A stretch of 64,000 nucleotides of DNA from NCBI GenBank assembly GCA_022592445.1, contig JABYQR010000050.1, positions 1 to 64,000 of the forward strand. Reading direction: 5' to 3'. Below, piece after piece: positions 42,533-55,300 of this stretch (its first letter is position 1; the number at the start of each line of letters is the position of its first letter). The notes under the pieces are model-generated. The model was not told the DNA's origin and made no database searches. It saw only the letters and a program-made list of their open reading frames with translations. The DNA comes from Cytidiella melzeri. Its lineage: Eukaryota > Basidiomycota > Agaricomycetes > Polyporales > Irpicaceae. The position numbers were made by a program, and so were the translations under genes.

Positions 42533-44690
42533 ATGCCCAACACGCCTACAACCCCTCGTCGACACGCAGCGTTCGAGACAGGAACGCCCATGACAACACC
42601 TCAAACCTCTCGAGTTCAATCTAGCTCTCACGTGCAATCATCCCCTCATTATACCACAACCCGAAGGCATTCACTCTACGGCACCGAGGATCGCATCATC
42701 ATGGATCCTGGCTCGCGTATCTGGAAAGTGGGCTTCAGTGGAGAAGGAAAACCTCGAAACGTCTTGTACGCAGACGTTGAGACAGGCAAGCCGCTTTGGA
42801 CATTAAATCGTGCTCCCAATCTAGCAGATAGAGAAGAAGAGGATAGAATACTCAGAGCGAGGTTACAGACATCTTTGCGAGCAGTATTCCATGAGTACGC
42901 CGACATCATATCATCAAGAATGAAGCAATCTAATAAGTTTGACAAGTTCGTTATTGACCGACCCAAAGTCTCGTAAAGTCATCATCATCGAAAATCCATT
43001 GCTCCCCCTGCACATCAAAGATATGCTTGCGGGTATTTTGTTCAATAACCTACAGGTGTCGTAATTGTTTGCATCGATGTCCTAGAATTATAATTGACTA
43101 CCAGCACTGTAGGTTCCGTCAATTTCCTTCGCTTCGAGTCACCTACTGTCCCTACTAGCTGCCGGTCGAGTGACTGGTCTTGTTCTAGACTGTGGTCATC
43201 TGGAGTCGACAGCCATGCCTGTAAGCATAATTAATGTACTTTTGTCTTTCCAAGGGATTAAACCGCTAATATTTAACAGATCTGCTCCTTCAGGCCGCTA
43301 TTCCCACATTTACGTATGACTCCCTTGGCTGGCTCGCGCCTCTCTTCACATCTGAAAGCACTACTGTTGCTCTTTGGAACATACCACCCTCCTATACAAA
43401 GCCTTAGCGCACCAGCAACACAGCCGACGCCGTCCTCTGCTCGTGCTACTCGAGTGCCAGAAGAGTTGTTGACGGACACTCTGATTGAGGAGCTGAAAAC
43501 TAGATGTTGCTTTGTCGGCACTGCGCTAGACTTGGACGTCCGTATGGCCACGCCCAATCCGTACGAAGGCTTCGAGACACCTCCTTCAGATGCCGCTACA
43601 TCCGAATCAGCCTTTTCCCGAGGTTCAGGAGATTTGGAAAGCACTGGTTCAGTGTCTCAACGGGATCCCACGAATCTCACAACGTCATCTGGCTACTCCG
43701 GCATTTCTCCCTCACAAGCTCCCTCAAACTCTGACCAACCTCGTCCCAGCGAGAGTCATCTTCAGTCGCTGGCTAATATGTACACGCGAAATTCTACCGC
43801 GACAGATCTTCGCATTCGCGTGGAACCGCCACCATCTCAACAAACCGGTACAGGTCGTGGGACCCTCGTTGTCCCCGGTTGGATTAGAGAACGCGCGGCC
43901 GAAGTCCTCTTCGAAGGAGGTGACGTGGACGAGAGTAGCGTCGCGGAAGTAATCTTGGATTCGCTGCTAAAGGTAAGCTCGTTGTATTCCCAGAGGTCGT
44001 TGTGGTATTCGACCCCAAATTTGATATACTGCTGCTGATTGACTATACCATACCAGGTCCCGGTAGATCTCCGAAAATCACTCGCATCTGGTATGGTCGT
44101 CGTAGGTGGCACACCGATGCTTCCTGGCTTCATCCCACGGCTGCACGCAGAGCTCCTACGCGCCATTTCCCCAAGCCCGTCGTCAGGACCTGCAACACCT
44201 ACGGGTAAAACTCGTCGACCACGTCCATCTGCTTATGACCGTTACGCAGCACTACGTCCCCTTATACCCTACATCGCGATCCTCAACAACCCCGCCCCAC
44301 CACCTCCAGCAAGCAGTCGCGCCAGCGCAAACGCTGGAAAATCACCGGCATTCACTCCAGCCACCATGGCATGGATTGGTGGTTCACTAGCAGGGTAAGT
44401 GTAAATTGCATGTCATGTGAACTCGCCGTAATCGAAATTGCAGAGCCCTGAAGACCAGTGGCGCGGAGGTCGCGAGAGAAAGGTGGGATGCAGCTGATGC
44501 TCAGACCGACCCTGATGAGGACGTCGAGATGGAGCCCCAGGTCCAGATGCCAAAATCTGGTCAGAGTGTATTGCCGGATTGGACGCGTAGTCCGCTACCC
44601 CACGGTGCGCCGTCTGCGCGGGTACCGATTCCTCAGCCTGTCATCAACGTTGTAATTTCTTCGCCTCAGCGGACAGCAGTAGGTGCCTGA
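42533..44690 (+). CDS. ARP10: Actin-related protein Arp10 (dynactin pointed end), one frame break
   Basis: Exons 42533-43055, 43113-43220, 43280-43972, 44057-44394 and 44444-44690. A Ser/Thr-rich N terminus is followed by actin-fold pieces: [105 protein letters not shown]. This matches the fungal Arp10/Arp11 group, which caps the Arp1 filament of dynactin. In exon 1 the frame breaks at GACCGACC (42955-42962). Dropping one GACC would restore the expected DPKSR. The protein as read stops at 42974-42976, so either the gene is damaged or the assembly has a 4-base duplication. Confidence 0.85.
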
Positions 44691-45149
44691 ACGATAAGCT
44701 TTTGTATATGCACGAGGAACAACACGTTTTCTTTCTGATGCTAAATTACCACAACACCTACAAGAAACCGCAATACACGCTATACATAGCACGAAATCGA
44801 AATATTACACTCCAAGGTCCGCAGCAGGCTAAAAAAAAAGCTACAAGACAGAGCAAAGGGTCCTTACTGTAACAACTTGAGTCGATAATGATAACAGAGC
44901 GCAAGGTTCGAGAGCAGCCCGTAAAACAAGAGATTGTCGAAAGATACAGATGATATACTCGGGGGCGCCACGATAGTTGGGATTGAAATGAACGATGGAC
45001 GATGGCCGGAAGAATGTCGAAGGTTGTGCGAAGGTGACGCAGATCCATATGAAGATGGGAGAAGATCGTGAGAGTGTCGTTACAGATGGGTATGAGGTTT
45101 GTAGACGGGGTACAAAAGAGTGTCGAGAACGAATGTGGAAACTCTTCGC
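44691..45149. other. Convergent 3' region of ARP10 and the PX-PB1 gene
   Basis: No gene supported; an A9 run lies near 44831-44839. Confidence 0.5.
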
Positions 45150-47803
45150 TTAGAAGCGGTCGAAGATGTGTAGCGTGAGCTTGCCTGGGCACCCGATAGT
45201 CGCTTGTTGCCAATCTTCCTCGTAGATAAGGAATCGGAGGCGAGGCTGGGCTCCAAGCTGACCCACAGCTGAAGTGGATTGCGAGCGAGGACGACCCTTG
45301 GGCGGGACAGCCCTCGAACGATCTTCAGCTGCAGTTACGGCCGGGTTGAAGCCGATGGTGAAGGTATCCGTGAGTGAAACTCCTTCCTGAGCGAATTTCT
45401 CACGAATTTTGAGGCGTAGGTCAGAGAGTGGGGTAGAGTACGAGGCGCGAACGAGTACGATGGAATCTTGCCGAACAGCCTTGATAGTAATCGATTCCGT
45501 AAAGGTGGAAGGGCTGCTGGAAGTAGCGGACGTTGGTGACGCGACAGAATATTGAGGGCTCGACGGTGTTGGCGGAGCTCCCGATAGTCTCGTGGCCGGT
45601 GCGCTCTGAGGCGGTTGCGGGAATCGAGCAAGCAACACAGAGCTGGTGTCTTGTCCTGGCTGCTCATCGCTTGTCATAGATGGCACACCAGAGACGCGAA
45701 GGCCAGGATCTTAGAACTGATTTTGAGCACTCGTTCGTATGACGTCGTAACGGACTTACCATAGAAGTAAGCATCAAGCAGCTCGTCCTCTACAATGTCT
45801 TCTCCTTCAAAATAGACTTCTTCTCTAAGAGACGCTGGCATAGACTGCCGCGAGTGCCGACTGCCCGCCGACATGGACCTTCGTACGCTCGCTCCTTGAT
45901 AAATCGGAGATAGCGGACGTCGAGGCAATACCGCGTCTACAGATGCATTCGACACGACGGAATTCATGGTCGTGATAGACATCCGCCTCCTATGCATTGC
46001 TTCCGCATTGCCGTATGACAACGAGCTGCGAGAGAGCGGGGGAGAGCCACAAAAGACGTCGTCCAAGTCAACAGAGAGATCCTGAGCGGATTCTTGTGTA
46101 GGAAGAGAGTTTGCGCTGTCAAGTGATGTCCGCCATGACGACCTACGTGAGGCTTCCCCGGAGAAGCTCGACAAAGCCATTGAGGTGTGTTTTGAAGATG
46201 TGCTGTACGTAACTGGCGTGTCTGGAGCAAGCCTGTCTGACGAGAAGCCTGCATCGCCGCGAATACTGTCGATTACTGAGACCTCGTCACAAGCGTCGGG
46301 CATAGGCGTCGCAGAATCAGGAGGAGTCACAAATATAAGCCCATTGCGGTTGTGAGGATCCGGGCACGAATGGTTTCGTTGGCGACGCGCAGGAGGTGGA
46401 AGATCGTCTTGACGTGTCAGAGAAGTATCTGCCATACTGGGGACTAGCTCTTGCTCTTCGGGCAACGCCTCCAAATTCCGAGGACGACGAAAACCAGCGT
46501 TAAGCGAAACGGACCAAGGTGAGTCGGGAACAGAAACCCCATTATCCTCACTTTCGGAGGCCGAGTCAAAACCATATTTTGCGAAATTCCGGTCACCCTG
46601 CGATTTCCGCGTTCGCATACCGCGAGGAAGCCTCAAGGGGGCGGAGCTGGGACCGCTTGTTGGCCTGAAGTAGCTCTCGTCGTCTGAGATAGGGGAAGTG
46701 GGAAGCAGGGCTCCGGTGTCTGAGACCGTGAAGCTGAGTGCTGCAGGGGCAGACGTAGGGGTCTGTGGGTCTCCCCTAGATGAAGAGGAAGAACTGGACG
46801 AGAAGGAAGCCGACTTCGTCACAGACCTCTCAGGCGCCTTGCCCTTCGCTTTAGCCTTTGCGTGAGCTTTGACAGAGTCAGGAAGGGCAGGACTAGGTGG
46901 CATGTCCGCAAACGCGTTTGGAAGCTGCAGCGAGATGTTGGATGCAGAGAAGTACATGGAGAACACGCTACTGGTGACGGAAGTTCGGGAAGCCCTTTTG
47001 GAGCGAGCCTCTACCTCGCTTGCCTTCCGGTCGTGGTCCTTATCACGTCTCCAGTAGCCAAAGAAATCGCGGATGATACGATTGTCGCGCAATTCTTTGA
47101 TGAGTGTGGGAACCTCGTCGTCAAAGACTGCGTGGATGAGGGCCGCGAATTCCCTTGCCCTCTGCTCAACGGTAGCTTGACTAGCCCTGAAGATTGTGCC
47201 CTTCTTGGTAAGCTTCGGGAGGATATCGTGGACATTTTTCGCAATGTCGTTAACGTCAGGGCCAGGAGGCAGAGAGTCGAAAGATGCTGCGCCACCCGAC
47301 TGCATATACATTCCATCCTTCTTGACTCCCTTTCCTCGTTGTAACCTGATCCGCTTTGTGCGAGACATCAGTTTGTACTCTGATTCGAGCATCTCTTGAA
47401 ACCAGAGACAGTCCTCCCAACGACGCCAGACTTCATATTCTGTGTTGGAGGAGCCAGTTTTGATAGAGGAAGCCGAGCTCGTGGCCGCTGAGCTCTCGAG
47501 AATAGGCAGGATAAGAAGTCCGTAGCAGTGGCCGCTCCCTGAGGAAGAGACCCACTTTAGCCTACAAGAACACAATTGAGGCCAACAGACTCCGTACCAA
47601 ACTTCTTCGGGGGGAGAACTTCCACTGTGAACACCTTTGGCGCAGGTCTCACAACAACCCGCTTGAAATCCTGTAAGACGAATTATTTCAGGGAGATTCA
47701 TGGGTTCTTTATCAGGAGAAGAAAATACATGATGCTGAGGGACAGAACCGAGTGATCCTGTCCCTGGGATCAAGTCCTGTACGATTTGCGAGTCTATACT
47801 CAT
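45150..47803 (-). CDS. PX and PB1 domain protein, 867 aa
   Basis: Exons 47803-45760 and 45709-45150, separated by a 50-bp intron, total 868 codons including stop. The N terminus is Cys-rich and less certain. A PX-like region (about residues 120-270) has YEVWRRWEDCLWFQEMLESEYK and ends FFGYWRRDKD; PX domains bind phosphoinositides. A long Ser/Pro-rich, low-complexity middle follows. The C-terminal PB1 domain runs from SITIKAVRQDSIVLVRAS through LRLKIREKFA to RLRFLIYEEDWQQATIG and LTLHIFDRF. PX plus PB1 recalls the polarity scaffold Bem1 and phox-type adaptors, but no SH3 domain is seen. A role in membrane-linked signalling or polarity is inferred from the domains only. Confidence 0.8.
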
Positions 47804-50800
47804 CCCGTCTAGCTCGAGAATCTAACATTGGGAATGAGGATGACAAGTCTGGACGCCTCGCAGTATATCCCACATACCTAGGCCAAGTGTCTCTATGTGT
47901 AGATGTACAGAGGTGTTTCGAGATAGATGGGTGTCCCGTGCTTGTGAACTTTGTGTCGTGAGGGGTTAGTATAGAGGGTGACGCGGTAGACACGCATACC
48001 ACGGACTACCGACGACGTTGGTCGTGGGAGCGATCGAGCCTGTAAGTAGACCCCAAGTTGCTGTAGACCGTGAGACGAGAGAAGAGTGTGCGCCGCCTTT
48101 GACAGAACAGCGAGCGTCGAAGCCTCTCAAGGACGGCAGTAAAAAATATTGAGCGATGGTCGAGGTCGACGAGGAGGAAAGAAAGAGCAAGACGGAGGAA
48201 GTCCAAGGCCCGCGTGTGGGTTTGCGAGGATGGCTGCTATTGTGTTTGCGAGATAATAAGATTGGCCGCGTGGTATGTCCCTTCCCGATTCGGCCGATTT
48301 CCAGATGCGCCCGGTCACCCGGCTCCCATCAATCCCGCTCGTTCCTGGCTGTATGTTTTGCCGCTTTATGTTCTTCCACCCCGACATATCTTTTGACCAA
48401 ACCAAAATGTAAGCCATCTATTTCTGACATGGTCGTATGTGCCGGACTGACCTTACAAGGAGTGCGCGCACCCAATTTTACCTGAAAGATGATTTCTTGG
48501 ACCCGTGTCCAAATGGCACCGGGATGGCTAGTAACCTCCAATCCCAGTCTCCACCATCGACGGTATGGCAAAGACAGTACTTCGCTAGTAGCCCGACACC
48601 GAGATACTTCGAAAAGCCATATTGCCCACCGAGGCCGCATCCTTGACCGCCGGATCGTGGCATCCTCAGCCTGCTCCACTTGTAGGTACGACGAACTACT
48701 TCCTGCTTGGCGAACCCTGTAACACCGCCCATGAATCAAATGAATCACAGAAACGTCCCTGTGAGATGTACTGCCCGAACGGTGCGGAAGCCACCGGAGT
48801 ACTCACACCTTTCGTATCTCGTTCTTCATCATTACGTAGCTAGCGCAGGATATGAATCTTCACTCGGTCTGATGTGCACCCACGACCACGTCGTTTGAGC
48901 GCTGCTGCGGTACTTTTCATGTGTATTCAGTCGAGGATGCAGCGCGTCGCATCCCATAACGGGCTGGAGAAGGGTGGTGGCGAGGAGTTTGTGATATGCT
49001 TTGGGCGTAAGGAGTACCCCAATTGTGTTGATCTGCACTAATATCAAGGTACACACAGCACTTGAACAGAGCTTTACGAACAGCGATCTGGCTCCTTCCA
49101 CATCGCGTCACTTCATTGTGTGTTTGGCTGCTTCTCTTCTGGTTTTCCATCTGTGTGAATACCTTGGTCAAGCCAGACGGCGTTCACACGAATGGCGGAC
49201 CCGACGTGTGCGGTAGATGTGACGGGTCTGGAAATGGTTCCCTTCCTGCAACATATGTATTACAATCGGCACCGCATGCAGAACTTCGGAAAGAGACATA
49301 CCCTCAAAAATCTATACACATCACTAGTACCATTGGCCATGTGGTGGACGGAAGAGCTCTAAAGTAAAGCGTAGCATCGGTCTGGGGTCAGTGCGGTGAC
49401 TTGAGCGTGAATATTCTCGTAATAACTTCGGTAACCTGAATGCACGTACTTGGACGCTCACGAGAATTATACGACTTGAGACGAGCAAAAGCGTTAAGTA
49501 GCCATGCAGATCCACTTGAAAAGCCAGGGCACTAGATGTGTATGGTGTGCTTTTCCGGATTGCCACGGCACTTTTTTACAACCATGAGATTGAGTTGAGA
49601 TACTCACAAGTACAGCCCTATCTCAACCGCAAATGGCTCTGTTTCACGTGTTCCCTTGAATGCCGTATTAATCCCAGCGGCATCGAGGCCCTATGACTAT
49701 GGCAGCACTCAGTGAAGTTTAGATGGTGGGTAAACTACTGATCTGTGAATGACTGACTTGGTGACTTAGAGTCTGGCTTCGTCTATGTATGCATATTCTG
49801 CAGAAAGCTTGTCATCAAACACGTCAAAGAATGAGTAGCCTGTACCACTCCGGACATTAAACCAAAGCTAGTTGGTGGATATCATCGATCGTGTCTCCAT
49901 GAAAATAGCAGGCTCTCCCACGAGATCTGATTTCAACCCGCCATGTGTGCCCTCGTAAGACACCCACATGCCTTGAGGAGAAAACATGCAAGTGCGGAAT
50001 GGCATCCGCCGACTTGATCGCGAGCATTCACGCATATATGTGGCTCTTGATAATGCGAGGCGATTGGCTCACGCTTCGGAAGGAGTGTCCTGAGATGTGT
50101 CTGGATGACGCAATCTTCAGCAAGAAGACATAAGGATACTAGCTCACTGTATAGTGTGCCCGTACAAAGGCGGCATTGGCGTTTTCGGCTGGGCAAGCCA
50201 AGTTCGTGGGCGGAGGTTGTCGTTCCCAACGGATGCATACCATTGACCATCCCAGATCAGAGGGACGGCGTTCTCATGGTGCATGTATTTTTGCGTGCAG
50301 TGGCAGCTAGTGCGAGCACACTTGCAATTAATAGCCGGGTCCTTGCAGGTGAAAGAGTGGACGTCGGGTATCTATTTAGGCTATGAGAGTCTATGAAATC
50401 TGTGAATCAGTGACGAACACGCACCGAAGTCTTTGGTTTCGAGTATTAAACTGTTGTCAATTTGCACGAGACGAATATCGATGCGGGTGGAGGAGGTCAC
50501 GGTAAAGCTTGTCACGAGGCGCTGAAGCGTCCTTTTCCATCAGTACTCAAGTATTTGATGCGCCTTTGATGCGCCCCTTGGAAAACACTCCAACCTTGTT
50601 CCTCCGAATCTCCTCAGCCTTGTAATTGTACCTATACATACTATTGAACCCGCGCAAATATTGCATAGCAATATCAACTGTGGGCTGGCCCGTATCACGC
50701 AAGGCACAAGAACATCACCCGATCCTTCCTTCTTCGAGGATGAGACAGGCGGCCGCGAGCCCGTTCTACTAATTGTGATTAAACCGGAACTTCTCCCTTC

Positions 50801-51339
50801 TGCATTCGCTGACCATGAATCAAAACGTACCTACAACCCCCAGTACGCTAACACGAGTCACTGAATAAAGGCAGCTTGCCACGCTGTCCAGCGTTCAATT
50901 CCATTAGCACGAACGCAATCGCCGGTGCTGCAAGTTGTCGGTGCTGGCACTGGCTACCCATGACATTGCACTTCCCCGTACTATTGGTGAGTACTGTGGT
51001 GGTCATGGTCAACTGCTGTAAACATGCCATTAGCTTCTCTCTCACACACGCCAAGGTTCTCTCCTACTATCGTGATAGACCGTGCTAGTACGTCTGGCAT
51101 TGCAACACAACAACATCTGAACCAAGGCTCGAAGATGCGCGGAGAACAGCCGATCGGACAAACATTGTCAGTCACCGCAGTAGTCAGGTTACCTTTCAAT
51201 ACACTCAGGACACGTGAAGGAACCACTCGCCGCGGGTAACCACATTGTGGCAAGGAGCCTGCACTCTCCCCCGGCCTCAATACCAAGGGGGCAGGTCAAT
51301 CCCTTCCGTCAACGACCACCATAGCTCATATTCACGACA
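47804..51339. other. 3.5-kb region without a supported gene
   Basis: Likely promoter of the PX-PB1 gene at the left, then short ORFs only. A candidate at 49062-49367 (+) has a hydrophobic start (LLLFWFSIC) and DVCGRCDGSG, but no family match and no clear gene context. Nothing could be called with confidence. Confidence 0.45.
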
Positions 51340-52774
51340 ATGCCAGCACTCACGCTTCCACCTTTCCCAGACGACGTTCCCACCGTTGATTTACTCATCA
51401 TCGACTACGAACTCGTCAAGCACGGCGATCAGCATGAAATTGATCGACTATGGGAGGCGGCGACGAAGCTCGGGTTTTGGTAGTACGTGACCCAACCAAT
51501 CTTCTCCCATCATATTCTGCTCACGATCATCCATGACCTGGTCGTTAGCCTGAAGAATCATGGCGCCGATGAGGAAGCTAATGCCATGTTCGAAATGGGC
51601 GCGGAAACTATGAACCTCCCAATGCCAGAAAAAATGCGATACGAACAAGGGAATGACGGAGAGTCTTTCGGGTAAGTACGCCACCTCTGCGGAAGAAGGC
51701 ATTGTCACTCTTGATCCCTCGGTTCAGGTATAAAGCCGCAGGTGCCAACGCAGTCGACGAAACCGGCACTTTAGATACCGTAGAGTTCATTAATGTCTCC
51801 AAGAATGACGCCTTGGCCTGGCCCGGAAAGGTGCACAGAGATTACCCTTCCACCGTGAACGCACGCATGGACTCCACTATCAGGCCTTTTATCCAAAAGT
51901 CTCTCGGCATCAACATGACTCTGTTGAAGGTCTTCAACGAACGGCTTGGATTGCCCGAGGGCGCGCTTGCGTCAAAGCATACTATCGATGCTCCCAGTGG
52001 TTGCGAGTCTCGAGTTATCAAGAATCCGCCTCGGCACGACGCTACCGCTGAAGCTAAGCAGGCCATTGGAGCGCACTGTGACTTTGGCTCGCTAGTCAGT
52101 TCTCCTATTCGTGTCCTTGTTCCTCAGCTCACCTGTCTTGTATCAGTCTTTCCTTCACAATCGGCTGGGTGGGTTGCAAGTGCTTCCTCCCGGTGTGACC
52201 GAGTGGAAGTACGTCAAGGTATGTCCATTTCAGCATCTTCCTTCAGGCTGTGACATTGGTTACAACTCGTCACAGCCAATTTCCGGACATGCCATCTGTA
52301 ATGTCGGAGACGCTCTCTCCATCTTCAGTGGAGGAATTTTACGGTCCAACCTTCACCGCGTTGTGTGAGTCTGTCCACAGGCACTGTTGTCGAGTTCAAC
52401 CTCGTTGTACTGACCGCATAAAACAGCACACCTCCTAAAGAGCAAGGCAAGTACGAACGCTGGTCTCTCGTGTTTTTCAGTCGTCCGCAGAAGGATGCAG
52501 AGCTACGTGCGTTGACGGAGCAGAGTAAAATTATCGCCGACGCCGTAGCTAGTAGCGATGACCCCAACAAGTTCAACACTGGTCAGTCGGCGGGAGCTTG
52601 GTTCGCTCGTAGAATCAAGAACCAGCGTATTGCTAACCGCACGGTATGCAACATCTCCTTGAATTTGAACCGACGCCCTAACAACTATCGTGGTTGTAGG
52701 GTCCCGAGACATGGCGCGCCAGCAGAGGTACTGAGCATAACGAATTACTTGCTTCGCAGGTTACCGCGTATTGA
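51340..52774 (+). CDS. 2-oxoglutarate/Fe(II) dioxygenase (isopenicillin N synthase fold), 361 aa
   Basis: Seven exons: 51340-51482, 51549-51671, 51728-52094, 52147-52218, 52276-52364, 52427-52643 and 52700-52774, total 1086 nt in frame. The DIOX_N part includes VPTVDLL and KLGFWYLKNHGA. The catalytic part has the metal-binding HCD (GAHCDFGSL), the distal His in SNLHRVV, and the 2-oxoglutarate-binding Arg in YERWSLVFF (RxS). LGGLQVLPPG is the usual strand between them. Length is normal. Such enzymes hydroxylate or oxidise small molecules, often in secondary metabolism; the substrate is not predictable and no biosynthetic cluster is seen around it. Confidence 0.9.
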
Positions 52775-53209
52775 GGTTCAGCGGTAGCCATTTCTCTGTA
52801 ATTCGTGCACAGCGTTCGACATGTACTTAACAAACTGTACCATTATTACACGCGGCTACAGCAACATACTACTATGCACAGACCCACCGGCATCGCTGCC
52901 GGCATACATGCCTCCAGTACATTTCTGTTCGAGCATTTGTCGCCCTGGCCGTACGATAAACTCATACACTATCAGACAAATCGTAGTAGACATCTTCTAC
53001 CACTTCCAATAAGACGCTACTCTTGACAAAGGTGAGCCACTCAACACTCACCATATACAACTTGTCTCTCAAATGTCCAAACCGCTACTCGCAGCCAACT
53101 ACTGCAGACGTTTGCTACCCTCGAGCATGGAGCAGGTGGCATTTGAAAACACGCAATCAATGTTATACATTTTCCGGCTAGTCTGCAACGAGTATGTCTC
53201 CCTACGGAC
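52775..53209. other. Convergent 3' region
   Basis: Between the dioxygenase and reductase stops. No gene supported. Confidence 0.5.
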
Positions 53210-54602
53210 TTACGCTTTCTGCTGCTGCTGCTTGATGATTGCTTCTGTTTCGGCATAAATACTATCCAGCATGTCCTCCGAGGTTAACTTGGGCTGCCAG
53301 CCAAGCGACTTGGAGTGATTCGCCTGTCCGCGAGAATTGGTCCCGTAATAGTTGCCTATTGCCTACAGAAACATTATTTGAATCAAAGGCAACTCGGTCA
53401 TAAATGAACTCCACCTCTGATCCAAAGTACTTTGGGAGCTCTTCGTCCGTGAACGTTGTTGGTTCGTCTGAATCGCTCAATCCAAGCTTGACCAAGACTT
53501 TTCCGATGGCCTTGGAGAGATCGTACCAGGTGTGCTCGCCATTGATGCCAAAGTAGAACCCATCGCGCCCGTGTCCTACTTTCTCAGGATTGGAAAGGAT
53601 AGCGTCGTATAGGATAATAAAGAAATCAGCCTCTACGCATTCCAGTCAGCCTGTGTTCATAAGCTTTTTTTAAATTAACCTTCGCAGTCTACTCACGCTC
53701 TTCAATATTGACACTAGGCCAGCAGGCTAGGCCTTTGCCAACAACACCTGCCCGGCCTCTGGCGAGAGCAGCACGGATTAGTGCAGGGATTTGTATGGAG
53801 TATGGGTTCGCAATGCCAACGTCCACGAGTTCATTCTTGGCAATACCCCAAATTGTGCTCGGAAGGATGATGTATGTCCTCGCGTATCCTGGAGGACAAT
53901 GGTAAGTGCGCGGAATCTCTACAAGAGACGTAGTGCTAACCTTCCTTGTCTGCTTGCACAATAGCAAGATCAACGTCGCGATGGAAAGCGGTGGGAGGGA
54001 ATGACGCTTCTATATCGTCGGGGTCGTCATCACGGTAGATCTTCTCCGTAGCATACATTCCCTTGGTCGCGCCCTCGAAAGTCAAGAGACCTTGGTAGAG
54101 CATACAATGAGCTCCGGCGTAATGCATGGAGATACGGTGCATAGTACACACCAGTGCCTGAAGTATGAATCAAGATAGGGAGGTCGCCCGTCGTAGCATG
54201 TCTCTTCCTCAAACCCGCGAGGAACGCATTCGTAGCATTTAATGCGTCTGCGTTAGCCTGAGCGAGTGACGTTAGTAACCACGCATATTTCTGCTTGTGG
54301 TTGCATTCGTACACAAGAGAAGAGGACGTGTGCTTTCTCTGCTAGCCCCTCAACTAAAGCTGTATCGTCGTACGAGCCGACGACGGGCTTCACGCCGAAT
54401 CTCTCGAGCTTCTTGGCCTTGTCTGCGGAGCGGACCAAGGCAGTAATTTCGAAGGTATCCTTGCTTGGATGCTTGAGTAAACGAGCGAGAACAGAGCCTC
54501 CGACGTAGCCTGATGTTGGAAAGGTGAATGGTTGGGCCAACTTCAACAATTTGAATTGTACGAACCGGTTGCGCCAAGGATGAGAATCGGTGTTTTGGAC
54601 AT
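53210..54602 (-). CDS. NmrA-like NAD(P)-binding reductase, copy 1, 350 aa
   Basis: Exons 54602-54566, 54509-54313, 54257-54152, 54090-53941, 53888-53697, 53632-53415 and 53362-53210 give 1053 nt. Every internal splice phase equals that of copy 2 at 59096-60496. The Rossmann motif GATGYVGG is split by intron 1. SADKAKKLERFGVKPVVGSYDD follows, then the HTSGTG strand, GRDGFYFGINGEHTWYD, and a Gln-rich C terminus (KQQQQKA). It belongs to the atypical SDR/NmrA-like group; the catalytic role is unknown. It is divergent to copy 2, with the RhoGAP gene between them. Confidence 0.88.
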
Positions 54603-55059
54603 CGTGTATGGGATGGTGAGAGAGGAGATATTAGTGTTGGTTTAGCTCGTAGGTCGGTCGCTGCTTTTATGCATGTCATCGTTGGGTTAGTCAGACGAGA
54701 TCCATCTCATGAAGAAGGTTCGCATTACGGCTGAATCAGCTGTATCACTAGTCCTTGCAAAGATCACGTCACAGGTTGCTATCTAATCGATTGGACTGGT
54801 ACGGAGAGAGAATCACCACTCACTGCAAACAAAGTAAAGCCAGTTAACCAAATGCACTATCTTGGCGTGCATCCTTCGCGATTGTTTTGCAGGCACCATT
54901 CCTCGGTATGACACCATACGTACTTATTCTGTCTACGAGCTCAGCTTCAGAATCGACTGCTAGCCAAGCGTATTCGTGTGGTTCGCCTGCCGACGGAAGT
55001 TAGCTTCCAAGAAACTTACAACTCCCATGAGAGCATCGGACTTTGAGCATCAGAGTACC
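54603..55059. other. Upstream region of reductase copy 1
   Basis: Promoter side; no ORF of interest. Confidence 0.5.
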
Positions 55060-55300
55060 ACGAAGCTGTTCTTGTGACCGACTAACCTCGGAAAGCTCAG
55101 ATCCGAAGGATTTGGGAAGGAGTTCGCTCGTGTCGAGTCTCCCGACTCGCCCAATTGCATTCCCTACCACCCTTGACATGGCAAGCCATCTTCTGCGCGT
55201 TTCCAGCCAGTTTCTCGCCCAGAGACATGTCCTTGCTTGAACCGATGACAGGCGTGACATCGGTTTTCCGTGTTTCTTGTCCGCAAAACAGACCATAGGA
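55060..55300 (-). pseudogene. Relic of an NmrA-like reductase (internal deletion)
   Basis: On the - strand, DVTPVIGSSKDMSLGEKLAG aligns with GVKPVVGSYDDTALVEGLAE of the intact copies. Shortly after, GNAIGRVGRL and SELLPKSFGSEL align with KAIGKVLVKLG and EELPKYFGSEV. The middle exons are missing and frames change. It is a decayed tandem neighbour of copy 1 in the same orientation. Confidence 0.65.

Noticed and set aside
49062..49367. Small secreted protein
   Set aside because: Hydrophobic stretch and a few Cys, but no clear signal peptide start, splice context or family.
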